From positions 21,746,494 through 21,810,493 of the forward strand of contig CM119263.1 of NCBI GenBank assembly GCA_051294375.1: a DNA stretch of 64,000 nucleotides. Direction: 5' to 3'. The translations under genes and the position numbers were made by a program. Positions 12,409-54,999 of the stretch are shown here, in pieces (position 1 is the first letter of the stretch; the number at the start of each line of letters is the position of its first letter). This DNA comes from Paraspadella gotoi. Taxonomy: Eukaryota; Chaetognatha. The notes beneath the pieces were generated by a model. The model was given only the letters and a program-made list of their open reading frames with translations. It made no database searches and had not been told where the DNA came from.

Positions 12409-15400
12409 CGAGAGAGAGAGAAGACTTACTTGGTGCTGAGATTAGAATCGTCCGGGGACCAGCCGGCCATAATCTCCTCGTCGAAAAGAACGGCTTTGCA
12501 GTCTTGACACGTCGTGCAGGATGTGATGGAAATGTCCAAAGCCACGGGTTCCTCCGCTTCGGACGCCTTTGGAGAGCAGAAAACGAAATTATTATTTAGA
12601 AAGAGATTCCCTTTTAAATTTTCAATTCATAAGAAAGCAAACGATAAGCAAGTTCGAGATTTCACAAGCAGCAACTCTTTAAACCTGATCGATCAAAACG
12701 GACGTGAGTTGCCAAATGCCATTTTCCATGACGCCGGTTTTTCTCAAACCCTCCACATCGACGTGAGGTGGTCCGGAGGGTTTGGAGGTGAGAGTTTCCC
12801 CGAAAAGGTGGTGAGAATCGAGGGAAGTCGCGTCCGAGAGCTCATTGTCATTGGAGACAGTTCTGAGTAGGGTAATAGGGGGATAGATGCGATAAATCTT
12901 AAAAACAGATTTATTTATTGTCGTTTTATCCTCGCTCTACTTTGAAAACTAGGTTTAGAAACATAAGAACAACCACACCAAGGACAATTCCCTGCTAAAA
13001 TCCTTACCTCGTCGTCGACGCTATTGAAGACAAACTCTCGACCTTTTGACCCATGGGCCGTAAAGCTGCGGGGCCCGCAGGAGGCTTTTGAGGAGTTGAC
13101 TGCGGTGTGGTCTGAGGAGTTACGCCCCAAACGCCAGAGCCCGGTCGGGAGGCGCCGGTAATGCGGCTGGATTTAGGCGGTGAGAGGCCCTCTGCGCCTT
13201 CGAACTCGGCAGCAGCGCCGCCGAGCAGATTCTCTTCTTCCTCTTCCTCGTCGTCGACCCGGCGATCCGATTCGACCGTTTTAGCCAACGAGTCTTGCGA
13301 GGAGCCCAATCGGGACGGTGTTGACAGCGAATTTTTTAAGCCTACATTTAGATTAAGTTTACAACAATACTTACTACATAGTTAACCCGCGGCAAAGTCG
13401 ACGAAATGAAATAAACATGACCATAGTCACGAACCTGACAATTTAGAACTAAAGGAAGAGGCCGCTGTGCTAGCGAAGGATAAAAAAGAGCCCACTAACG
13501 GCGATTCAACTGGGTCTGAAAAACGCGATAAAATTTATTTTGAAAATTGGAGAAAAAAGTTTTTTTAAACGCTCCCCAACTCACCGTCGAATCCCCCGAT
13601 TCCCGTCGAGGTTCTAGGCGTGTTGAGGCCGTCCGTGTACACTGCGGACGGCGAGGCGCCGTTAACGGGCGGGCACGGCCTCGGTGTCGGCGTCGACGCC
13701 TTTCCCCGAGAATTTTCCGACATTCCCCGCGACTTTCGCGACGGTCGCACATCCAAGTATCCTTCCATCGATGAAGAAGTCGTCAGAGGAAACGCGCCCC
13801 GGTCCGACGCCGCCAAGAGGTCGCCCTCCGAAGAGTGCGGCGCGAAGTGGCGGCGAGGCGAGGCGGTAGTGGGGGCCGGAGGAAGCCTGACGGGAAAGGT
13901 CACGTTCGACGACGACGACGACGAAGACGCAGGACAAGGGTCGCACGAGCCGCTGGGTTTGAGCGAAAGACTTGGATCTTGTTGAGCAAGAGAAAAAACG
14001 GGTAGAGTTTGAATAGAGGCAGCGGAAGCGGCTCCGACGTCAGAGGCATTTCGACTCGATGTCGAATCATTATTGACTGGCTCGTCGTGAACTATCCATG
14101 GCCCCCAAGATGAGATGCCTGCGCCAGACGACGTTCCAGTCGGGGAAACGTCGCCACTGGTTAACGGATCAGATTCGACGTCCCGAAATTGTTCGTATAA
14201 ATTACTGCGCGCCGATTTGTTGCCATTGAGCGAAGATTTAGTTTGTGAAGGCAGTGGTTGTCGATGCTGTTGCGGTTGGGGCTGCGAATCAGTCAATACT
14301 GAATTGCGATGGATAAGAGGATCGAGGCGCTCAAGTGGAGACATATCTACAGAATCCAAAGGAGAGAATGACGGAAATTCCGGTTTTGAAAGCGGAGGCT
14401 GGACGCCGGGACTTTGATGTAATTGGGAGGAAAGCAAGATCCCAGCCGAACCGCCTGCACGAATAAAAAATCAAAATCTTATGACAATAATTTTTTTTAA
14501 ATCTTTCCCAGTAAATAAAAACTCACTAAAACTCGTTTCAATGTCTGCCTCTTCCGATCCTTTGAATTCTGTGTTGAGCGATTTTCGCACTTTGACGATG
14601 CTGCCCAAACGCGGCCTCGGGGCGCGAGGCTCCACGCGTGGGACGTTTCCGATCGCGGAATTTTCAGTCGGAGTTACTTCCCTAGAAAATCTCTCCGTGA
14701 AACCCACTGGAAGTCGAAAGGGTTAACGTTAACATGAGAACAGAAGGAAGACCTGTTTAATAATCTAACTTACCCACGGTTTGTGACCTCGCTACGGTCG
14801 GTGTTTCTTTTCGACAATTTGTTCCGTCAAATTCGCTTTCAATTTGAGACAAGGATGAAGAGCTTGGTAACCCTGTTCCAAAAACCGTCGCTGAAAAATG
14901 AGTAGTCCAATAAATAATTATTAATTGCCTGAAAAGTCCTCGTTAACCAAAACTGCTAATTGCTAAAACCCAAATCAACCTGTAGCAACTTCCAGGGATG
15001 TTTGTATAATAGGTTTTGCAGCTTCGATATAACTTGAGCCATAGGAAACCGCCCTAGTTAAAAGAGAACAATTGAATTATTCAAAAAGGCTTCATCTTAA
15101 AACTAGTCATAGAAAACTCACCCTTGAATGCCTGAAGAAGCGGATTGAGAGATAGATGCGATGGCTGGAGAAACGGTGTGTGACAATTCGTTGACTTTTG
15201 ACTTCGCTGGAGAAAATAAAAATATTAATGACTGACATATATTTACAAAAGAAGAGGAAAAATTAGGATTTTAAGGCGATTTAAAGATTCAAATGACAGA
15301 TTCATGAATGAATTTAACTTATTAAGTCATGACTTGGTGTTAAATTTACTGAACAGTCAATTTACAAACACGGATTCCGTCGGTTTTAGATATAAAGATA

Positions 15401-18400
15401 TAAACACAGGGGTTTCTACGTTAGTACTAAACTATACGGTAAACACTGACAATTGCATTGAAAAGTTTTGATGCGAAGTGATTCTGAGGTGATCCCTTCC
15501 GAGGGAAAAAAGAAAGCAAGTGATTTGAAAAAGACAGTCTTTTATAAGCTAATTGTGTTTGTATAGACAATTTAAGCTTACCTTTCACCAACTAAATCAT
15601 TATCAGTTTTAACGGCTGGCCATATAGGCGGCTGACATTATCTTTACGCATTTTACCTTTTGTTTTTGCTTTTCTTAAACTGCGACGCATCCACTTTTTC
15701 ACTGCAAAGTTAGTTCAAAATCAAATTCAGGAGAAAAAATCCACGATCAATCATTAACCGGGACAAACGGCCAACTACTAACTCGGTACCATTTAAACTC
15801 GTGCGTCGTAAAATACCCACCGGAATCAACCTTGGCCTCGTCAATATCATCTTCTGTTTTCTCCTGTGAATCTTTTGGTTGATTTTCTATCGGCAATTCG
15901 GAGCGACGCTCCGAAGACGTCAGCACCGGAGGCGCCGGCGCGATGACGCCGATCGGATGCATTCCTCCTGCGAGGGGAAACTGAGGAGCGGAGTCGGCTG
16001 AGTAAAACCCGGTAGCTGAACAAGGGGAAAAAATTTTAAATGTGAAAGAATCTTTTTTCGTTCTTTTCTCTGACACAATTATCATTTCTTTTTTAATATT
16101 TTTATTACACGCCATTTCGGGAGAGGCGAGGTTGCTTGCGATCTCTCGCGCTTCTTCCTTCGTCAAGGAAGCGTATCCTCTGTCCGATCCACCACCCGTC
16201 GACCCTCGTTCGACGTCGGGAAATTTTGCGGGTCGGACAACCTCAGCGATCGGACGGTACTCCTCACGGGAAGGAGATACAGGGATGGTGTAGGAAATTC
16301 CGACAAAACCTATGATAGGGGAGAACAGAAACAAATTTTACAATTTGAGGACAGAGTAAAACAAAAAATAATTAACATCCGAACATACCGTTCTCTGTCA
16401 TGCCTCCGGAATCGGCAGAGTCGCGACTGATCGCGTCCAGCGACAATTCGGACGACGAAGCCGGCTCCTGTGCGCGCTTCGTTCCAGGCTTAGCCTCGAC
16501 GCATCCTCTACGATGAGACCCGCATTTGAACTGCGCGACGGCGGAAACCACGTGACTCAATTTCCGCCAAAGGTGAAATGCAGAATTGCGGACGGAGAAA
16601 TGGCGCTTGCTCTCGAGGATGGCTTTGTTGTAGAGTCCGTATGTGATGGCGTTGGGTTGGATGCCCGCCGCCTTCATAAGCACCATTACTTTAACGGCGA
16701 GTACGGGAAGGCCGTAGACTCCGCAAAGCTGCATCACTATGCGGAAGTTCAGCTGAAACGGAATACGAAATAAAAAAGACTAACTAAGATTATGAGCAAT
16801 AAATTAATTATCAAGACGAACCTCTTCGATCTGCACAAATTCAGCCTCGTTAAGACACGCCAGGACGTCGTAGGCGAGTCGAACGGTTTTTGTGGCCCTG
16901 GCTTCGGTGGACTTGACCAGAGCCGGCACGTGTACGAACCAAAGCGTGAATACGTGACTCAAGAGGCACTTGGACCAGGCTCGAGGAGAAGCGCGGCTCG
17001 ATCTGGCAAACCGTTGCGCCGCGCGGACTTCCGTCTTTGAACGGCGAGTCATCGGAGCGAAGGAGGCGAAGGGGGTTGAAGGCAGATTGGGTGGCGCGGA
17101 GGCAGAGGAGGAACAGGCAAAGTATTCCGGGTTAAGCACGTCCGGAAATATTTGGTAACTGAGAAAAAGTCCATTAAACGGTTTTAAACAAAAAAGCCCC
17201 TAAAGAGTGTAAGCATTACTCAATCAACTTGCCAGTACTGTTTTCCCTGAACGAGTCCCTTATCGTCAGGCGGTGGCACGAAGACAGTGCGAGCGGCTTC
17301 CATGGCGCCAACCTCGTCGATGTCGACCAGGCGAACGTCCTCGTCTACCGCCTGTTCCACTTTGGAGATGCAATCGTCGAAAAAGGCGAGTGAAGCGTCC
17401 TTCTGGGAGACGAAGGATCTCTCCTCCAAGAAACGGCTGAAGGCCTGAGTCGACGTCATCATCGAGTAAAACTTGAGATGAGTTTTGTCCCGACTTTTTA
17501 GAAAACCTAAAGTCGGGAGGGTAAAAATAAAAAAATTCGATGACTTGCATGATCCGCTTTAAAAAAAAATTGCAATAAAAACTCGCCCGTCATGTCAAAG
17601 AGGGAGTGGGGATCCGTCGTTTTAGCGACATGGTTCACCGGGAGGAGGAAGTTTCCGTAACCCCTAAGAATAGAGGCCATGAATCGAAGAAAGGCCTCCT
17701 GGATGGACAGCTGCAGCTGCTGCTCCTGACGTTTTCGTCGAAAGTTGTGATCGATGCTGCCCAACTGGAAAAGATATTAAAAGATAAAAACAAAGAAATC
17801 AATTTAAATATAACTTACTTTGATTGCGTTAATGTCATATATAAACATTAAAGTGTTTTTAAGCTTTTCACTAAAAACTCTCTGACCTGAATTTCTGTAG
17901 CATCCATTGATTCTTCGTCACTATCCGTGGCCACAGCGGCAGTAACGCTTTGGTGCTGCATTTCTTCGTAGATTTGTTGCAGAGTGCTTCTCAGGGCCTT
18001 GGAAGGTCTTTTTGGCAGCATGGTCTTGAACTAATTTGAGAATTATAACAAGATTCTTTGTTTATATCCTATAATGAAATGGATAAATATGAAAAATTAT
18101 CATACGTTTAAATGCTTTTTATCTTCTGGCATGAAAATAGTATTGGTGTCCAAGTCAAAACAAATCACATCCGGGGGAGGCTCGAAGACGTCAAAGTATC
18201 GCGAGTCAACGCCCACAATAAAGGGAAGTGGGGCGAACAAAACATCCGACAAATCTGCCAAATAGACAAATAACGAAATGATGAGTTCCACACAAAGATA
18301 CTAAAACATTAATAATTCCTACCTAAAGGGCAGAGAGGAATGTAGGGGCATTGCCAGTGAAAAGGAAATATCATGTTGGCGGCGGCCTCAGCGACCATGG

Positions 18401-20480
18401 TGACGACGTCGGGTCGAAGCGAGTGGATGACGACCTTCTGTTCACCGAGGACGCAGACGAGAAGGTTGAGGCAGTTGTCCGCGCCCAGGTTTCGAATGAG
18501 TGCCCGATAACAGGCGCCGCTAGGCTGGAGGTGAGTCTCTTCCGGAGGCTCCAGGCATATGACGTCGCGGCCCAAGGGATACAATATTCTATGAGGGAAA
18601 TTATTGATATTGAAGAAACGAAAAAAAGAAATACATTTTGGAGAAGATAAGACCTGGGCCGCTGGGGCGAAGGAAAAGGCAATTCGTCAATGAGATGCGT
18701 GATGTGCCGCTCCAAGGGCAGGGCGTGCGGACCCGTAATGGCATAGCGGTAGACAAACGAGAGGAATTTACGGAAGGCGTCGTAGAAGGGAAACTTGGAA
18801 AGAACGCAGATGCACTTGGAAGTCTGGATCGTGACCTTGGGCGGAAACCGGGACGGATCAGGCCGAAACTTAGATAGTCCCAGCTGCCGTCGCTGATCCA
18901 GGGAGAGTTCGTCCTCCTGGTAAGGCTCGTAAAAGCTTATCGCGGCGCCATAGACTTTAATGCCGTCGGCCCCAGTGAGGACGAACCTAGAAAATTTTGA
19001 AAGCGAAATGAGGAAAAAATTGACAATTGATAAAACACAAAAAGTGATTATATTACCAAATTTATTCTTCTAGATTCATTTAGCATAAGACACGATGAAA
19101 GTTAACGTGGCGAAACTTACCCTTGCAAATTTTTCCTATATTTTTTAATCTGTGAGCCAAACTTGAAGCTTTACATTAACAATACCGCACGCGTTTGGTT
19201 CTACCAGACATCCTTTACTTTTAGTATAACCCTCCCTAAGCTACAAAACAGGCAACTAAGTTAAAAAGCAATGAGAAGCAGACTCATGAGATTAATCACC
19301 ATTTACTTTTACGAGGTTAACATCAAATTTCACGTCGCTTTACAAAAATAATTTTCAATGGCTTACAATATCAACGAAATATAAGTTACAATATCATTAA
19401 TACCTGGAGAAAACCGGCGGAGAGGGCTCTGCCTCGACGGGCCAACATTCGATGACGGATCCGAGCGGAAGACAGAAAAGCGGAACTTGCGCCGGGAGGG
19501 GAAACCCCGGGTGGTCGGTCATCGGGTAGCGCGAGAGGATTTTTCCCTCGTAATACAACGCCTTCGGTCGCAGCATCGACTTTTTGTAGCAAACGAAGAC
19601 GTTGCTGCCCACGAGCCCGCGGTTTAGGGTCTAAAAGCCGGGAGGATAAAATAATTAAAGCAACATATAGCAATGCAACAACGAGCGCAAGACACGAACC
19701 TTTGGAATCTGGCAGAACGTGTGAGGCGGGGTTTCTCCCTTGGATCCGTTCATGACGCAAATGTCGGTGACGGCGAGAGAGTTTGCCGGCGCCACGGACT
19801 CCGCCCGGCGAAAGAGGAGGAAGATGCGGTTGGCGTTGGATTGGTTATTTACGTTGGCCGGGCGGCCGTATGGAGTTTGAACTATGATCTCGCATCCGGG
19901 CATTAGACGTTCTTTACCTTCGTAGAGCACGCTGGAGAGGGGATAATAGTTACAATGTTTACAAGAAAGCACTGATTAAGACAAGAATAACCAAAATTAG
20001 TTTGTTTTTTTTTTTCGAACTATAACGCATGTTATGTTATGTAAATTGAAAATGCTTGTGGTCAGTCCCTGCCGAAAAACTTTACCCGATATCCGTCAAC
20101 GGAGGCCTGTCCATTCCGCGTCTGAAGCAGATGTACATCTCGGCGCAGCGAATGGCGCCAGCGTTGAGATTGGCCGATGACCCAGCTGGCGTCTTCTCGA
20201 TGCAGACGTAACCAGGCGGCGCCGCTTCGCCCGCGGACCGATTGATGATGACAACGTCGGTGATCGGCGCCAGGGTGGCCACGTTCTTCGCATTGTCCAT
20301 ATATCCGTCGAGGGCACCAGAGTTTTTCCTGGGTAGGAACTGGTCGGCTGTCTTGTCCTTCCCCAGCCCCGCGACCACGAAGTAGTCGATCACTTTGTTG
20401 GACTCCATCCCTCTAATCGAGGGAGGCCCTTCTTTGAAGGGTTCAAAGAAGACCGTTCGAGACGAGAAGTCGCTATTCAT
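3190..20480 (-). CDS. DENND4: DENND4/Crag: DENN-domain Rab GEF, complete, 31 exons
   Basis: Complete gene; all 31 exons join in frame to 2198 codons plus stop. Exons: 20480-20086, 19931-19700, 19630-19404, 18986-18654, 18588-18323, 18254-18106, 18030-17887, 17764-17587, 17506-17233, 17158-16822, 16752-16389, 16309-16109, 16015-15821, 15701-15657, 15206-15122, 15053-14980, 14890-14774, 14706-14527, 14454-13585, 13515-13435, 13341-13008, 12862-12685, 12566-12430, 11828-11544, 7174-7037, 6867-6672, 6573-6456, 6277-6223, 3813-3662, 3599-3489, 3335-3190. Domains by residue: MABP about 30-205 ([23 protein letters not shown]), uDENN 215-395 (LPFPSPQRP), cDENN 410-545 ([26 protein letters not shown]), dDENN 548-670, one PPR 846-893 ([16 protein letters not shown]), then a Ser/Pro-rich linker, a Cys-rich zinc-ribbon-like motif (CTTCQDC, CPFC) about 1765-1805, and a conserved C-terminus ending near CRKCFG. 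Known role: GEF for Rab10 and related Rabs. It is longer than the ~1670-1910 residues usual for the family, mainly through the linker. Confidence 0.95.
3814..6222 (-). other. DENND4 intron 28 with a tRNA-derived SINE-like segment
   Basis: A 2.4-kb intron between the 55-bp exon 28 and exon 29. The part 4185-4560 is GC-richer and structured (see separate entry); 5140-6100 is AT-rich with A tracts and GA-rich patches (5640-5860). The antisense frame 5622-6062 is a low-complexity artefact. No nested gene is visible. Confidence 0.5.
4185..4560. repeat. Possible tRNA-derived SINE
   Basis: A block unlike the AT-rich surroundings that contains a box-A-like TGGTCTCGCTGGTTAAAGTG at about 4339 and a box-B-like GCAGGTCCAAAGCCC at about 4403, with a preceding A13 run at 4317. 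The spacing (about 50 bp) fits an RNA polymerase III promoter. Only one copy is in the window, so it could be an unrelated decayed element. Confidence 0.35.
8040..8047 (+). promoter_or_regulatory. Candidate TATA box of the serine protease
   Basis: TATAAAAA lies 91 bases before the ATG at 8131, a spacing that fits a short 5' UTR for a strongly tissue-specific digestive gene. It is the only good match upstream. The sequence following it (CAATGATCTTAGTCACG, about 8075) could hold an initiator. No experimental support. Confidence 0.4.
8131..9175 (+). CDS. Chymotrypsin-like secreted serine protease (4 exons)
   Basis: Exons 8131-8314, 8411-8536, 8600-8779 and 8856-9175 join in frame (all GT-AG) to 269 residues, a normal length for an S1A zymogen. 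A signal peptide ([18 protein letters not shown]) precedes a short propeptide and the activation site R|IVNG. The triad is complete: His in LCAAHC, Asp in NDVALIKL, Ser in GDSGGP. The residue six before the catalytic serine (chymotrypsin numbering 189) is Ser in [11 protein letters not shown], so a chymotrypsin-like rather than trypsin-like primary specificity is expected; the SWG loop and GIF wall are present. The likely role is extracellular or digestive proteolysis. No CUB, clip or other accessory domain is attached. The gene lies wholly inside a DENND4 intron on the opposite strand. A function in immunity cannot be excluded. Confidence 0.93.
9176..9400 (+). other. 3' flank of the serine protease
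   Basis: AT-rich sequence after the stop at 9173-9175. No AATAAA occurs until 9402, which lies at the edge of repeat family B, so the transcript may use a variant signal or borrow the one in the repeat. Confidence 0.3.
9400..9580 (-). repeat. Dispersed repeat family B, copy 1
   Basis: Reverse-complement match to 32268-32455 and 56650-56850. Shared blocks include GCAAGATAGCTTATTTATTA, the GGAGGCCTTAAA stretch and the GAAAGCTTGCAGGGA stretch. It ends in the small hairpin ATTGGTTAAACCAATTTCAT. No coding capacity; probably a short non-autonomous element. Confidence 0.75.
9637..9897. repeat. Dispersed repeat family A, copy 1
   Basis: About 260 bp that reappears inverted at 59421-59680 with high identity by eye. 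It starts with the self-complementary GGCGGTATATTCACACCGCC and ends in GGCAACCCGGCTGTTGCCAT, which is also a hairpin (GGCAAC/GTTGCC). No coding frame of interest. It looks like a non-autonomous element with structured ends. Confidence 0.85.
11066..11098. repeat. Perfect 11-bp stem-loop in DENND4 intron 24
   Basis: CGAGGAGACCA (11066-11076) and TGGTCTCCTCG (11088-11098) are exact complements around an 11-nt loop, within otherwise AT-rich intron sequence. Its role, if any, is unknown. Confidence 0.7.
11940..12055. repeat. Dispersed repeat family C, copy 1
   Basis: Shares the block running from TTTTAATTGTATGAAAAGAC through CACTCCCTTAAGTATTAGAT to CGGGGAATACT with 32505-32570, almost without mismatch. 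It lies in DENND4 intron 23 and has no coding potential. Confidence 0.75.
12362..12420. repeat. (GA)n microsatellite next to a DENND4 splice donor
   Basis: About 58 bp of near-perfect GA repeat. On the coding (minus) strand it is a CT tract that begins within a few bases of the exon 23 donor (exon end 12430, GTAAGT). Confidence 0.9.
20406..20408 (-). other. Alternative, conserved start codon of DENND4
   Basis: Exon 1 is open from ATG 20480, giving 24 residues ([20 protein letters not shown]...) before a second ATG at 20408 whose context [14 protein letters not shown] matches the position where known DENND4 proteins begin. A four-codon reading frame (ATG GAT GAA TAG, 20484-20473) overlaps the upstream ATG. 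Either Met may be the true start; homology favours 20408. Confidence 0.5.
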
Positions 20481-20607
20481 CCATTTTGAAGAATTTTGGG
20501 GATGTCTTTATCGTAGTTATAATTTCGTCGCAATTCGACATTTACTTGTTTATATAAGTTTATGTGACTCTAATAACTAAATCGGGGGAAAAAATGGAGA
20601 TTTAAAT

Positions 20608-20638
20608 CGTACGTTGCTTGTTGCCTCCACAACGTACG
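20608..20638. repeat. 9-bp inverted repeat in the divergent promoter
   Basis: CGTACGTTG at 20608-20616 is exactly complementary to CAACGTACG at 20630-20638, with a 13-nt spacer. It is 128 bases upstream of the DENND4 first ATG, so it could be a dyad protein-binding site or a 5' UTR hairpin. Confidence 0.6.
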
Positions 20639-21176
20639 TATTAATCTTGAAAAAATAAAATCAGTCAGCATGACGCATATATTAACAAAGAGACCACCCC
20701 CGAGGCGGGTTAAACTTACCAGAAACTTACCAGAAAATCTACCAGAAAATTATTAGTCATGAGATAAGGAAGGTGGAGCTGTTCCTTTGTCTTTGACTCA
20801 AGACAAGAGCAGCGACCCAGCGCTGGGCGGAGGAGGAGGAGATGACACCGACCGAGTACCCTTTGTTTTTCGAGGAAGAAATAGGAAGTTTAATTCTCGA
20901 CCGGAAGGTGGTAAAAAGAATAAGGTCCTGAAAGACTATATTATAAATTATGCAAATTTAGTTAGCTATAAATATCAGAGTTAATTTTTTTTCTTCAAAT
21001 AACTCGTGCCATCACAAACTTGTTTGACTATTTACATAAAAGTAAAAACCAGAGTTAATTTCATTTTCTTCTTTTTCTCGAACCGAGAAAATCCATAAGT
21101 TAAAAGACAATTTGGTGATTAGAATTGTAAATTTACAACTTGCATGTTCATCTCGCTAGGAAAAAGGCGGTAATCC

Positions 21177-21202
21177 CCAGACTATCGAGTCTCGATGTCT
21201 GG
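21177..21202. repeat. 26-bp near-perfect palindrome upstream of ADGRV1
   Basis: Arms CCAGAC + ATCGAG and CTCGAT + GTCTGG pair perfectly with a single T bulge and a one-base centre. It sits 261 bases before the ADGRV1 start codon. It may be a dyad binding site or a 5' UTR hairpin. Confidence 0.6.
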
Positions 21203-21462
21203 AAACCTCCGACTGCATGCAATGTTTCATGAGCCGCTCGCCGTTCTTCAAGACGATTCTAAGAATTCTGATGGGCGGAATGAAATGCCAGAGACGAGCA
21301 ATACGGTTTTGTGTTATGAATCCGGTTTCCATGGATAAACTATTGATGAACCAATGAACAAAAAATATCGCGACATTCCAGAAGTTCCTCCTTATATTAC
21401 CTTTTCTTATTATGTCGTTTCAACAATTAGTTTTGGCGAGTTATCAACGAACTCGTCGAAAA

Positions 21463-53277
<31,815 letters not shown>

Positions 53278-54286
53278 GTAAGGATCTAGGATGGGATCCG
53301 AGGGATTTGAGAGGTTAGAAAAGGCGGGGAAGAAATGGGATTAGAGGTTGTAAAGGGGGAAGAAGGAAAAAAAAGAAGATTTAAAAACATGAGAAGATTT
53401 AAAAGCGAGACGTTGGAAAGCGGATTCCATCGTGGTTAGGAAACGAAGGTCGGTAAGTTGATGGTGAGGTAGAGGGTAGGAAAGTTAATTGCTCAGCGAC
53501 CTATGATTAATGAAAAGGAGGCGCTGAATGCGAGATAAGGAAATAAGCAGGGAGAGAAAGGAAGAGCGCGATTAAGAATTTAGACGGTAGACGGTAGACA
53601 AGGCGAAAATGACAAAAGACAAAAGACAGTAGCTTCGTATCCTCGTCATCCCTGCCTGTTTTTTCTTTTGCAAGATTCAAGGCGCCGGTAAACGTTTAAA
53701 CATGCAGATTTTATTTGGACGATAGGACGTTACAATGGAGAGAAAAATTTCCTTTTTTTTTTCGTATTCACGTTTAGCGTTTTTAAACAAAACTATTCGT
53801 TCTGACATCAAAATCTTACGACAACGAGATTTGTGCACAAAATAAAAGAAAAGTGAAACGCGTCACTGTCAAAGAAAGATTCATATTCATTATACTCTTC
53901 TGACAGCCCTTAACAATATCGATGTGACCTAATTCCGTAGACTGATATTTTAATGGAAAAAAAAGGTGAAACAATGTGACGCGACGTTGTGCGAAACGAG
54001 TCCATATTTGGAATCCCATCTATCATGACTTCTCAGATTTTGTGTCTCAACGCCCGAGGGAAAAAGAGACTCTCTTCTTATCCTTCACTTTTCTTCTTTC
54101 ACTCCATCCCTCTTCGCTTTATCTCTTCTTCTCATTTTCTTATTTTTACGTTTAGATTTCTTCACATCTCTAATTAACTTTCCTTTTTCTCCGTTATCTC
54201 CTGTATAATATCTTTCTTTTCTCACTGCAACTATTATTATCAATTTGAACCCCCCCCGTCCCCCCCACCCTCCTTCGACGCTCGCT
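53278..54286. other. Stretch between last ADGRV1 exon and lectin stop: no gene
   Basis: Begins with the exon 30 donor GTAAGG. No Calx-beta-like exon follows on the plus strand. Read-through of the donor would add only three residues before a stop. The sequence is otherwise purine-rich (53290-53600) then AT-rich. Confidence 0.55.
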
Positions 54287-54409
54287 CTAGCGTTTCAGCG
54301 TGTATTCGCAGATGAAATTCTTGGCCTGGTTGCAATCGGAGGAGAACCAATGGTAATTGTCTTTGCTGTTCAGCGCCATGCAAGTGTCATCCGTCGTCGC
54401 CTGGCGATT

Positions 54410-54476
<67 letters not shown>

Positions 54477-54924
54477 GATGGCGATGAAACTTAATTTGAT
54501 TAATTATGAAATTGTTATTAAATTAAGTAGTTATACTAGTTAGCTGAGGACTGATTTCATTATAAATGACATTACTGTTCTACCTAATATTCGAGTAATT
54601 TTGATCTATTGATATATAAAAAAAAACATACTGGATACAACAGTCCAGCAATTTTAACGACTTAACAATACATACAGCCATCAATAAGAATAAAAGATCA
54701 TAAATATAAGTAAAAACTGTTCGATTTTATTCACATTCACCGCCTTCGCTTCACACGAACGTCCACCTATCTCACTCATCCAAAAAAACAAGGTCGCACC
54801 TGCCACTGTCCGTCGGCCCATCTGTCGAAAGTGAAGGGCTTCAGGTGCAGCGTCGATGCCCACATCCATTTGCCAGTCTGCGCGTTGCCACCTGTCCACC
54901 AGCTCGCCACTTTTCGGTGATCTG

Positions 54925-54999
<75 letters not shown>

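Larger units (their letters stand above)
20481..21462. promoter_or_regulatory. Head-to-head promoter region of DENND4 and ADGRV1
   Basis: 982 bp separate the start codons of two divergent genes. It must hold at least parts of both promoters and 5' UTRs. Structured elements: a 9-bp inverted repeat CGTACGTTG/CAACGTACG (20608-20638), three tandem copies of an 11-12 bp AAACTTACCAG-like unit (20712-20749), the palindrome CCAGCGCTGG (20817-20826), and a 26-bp near-palindrome (21177-21202). The 20787-20984 and 21354-21644 open frames lack homology signals. No TATA box is obvious; CCAAT occurs at about 21350. Confidence 0.5.
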
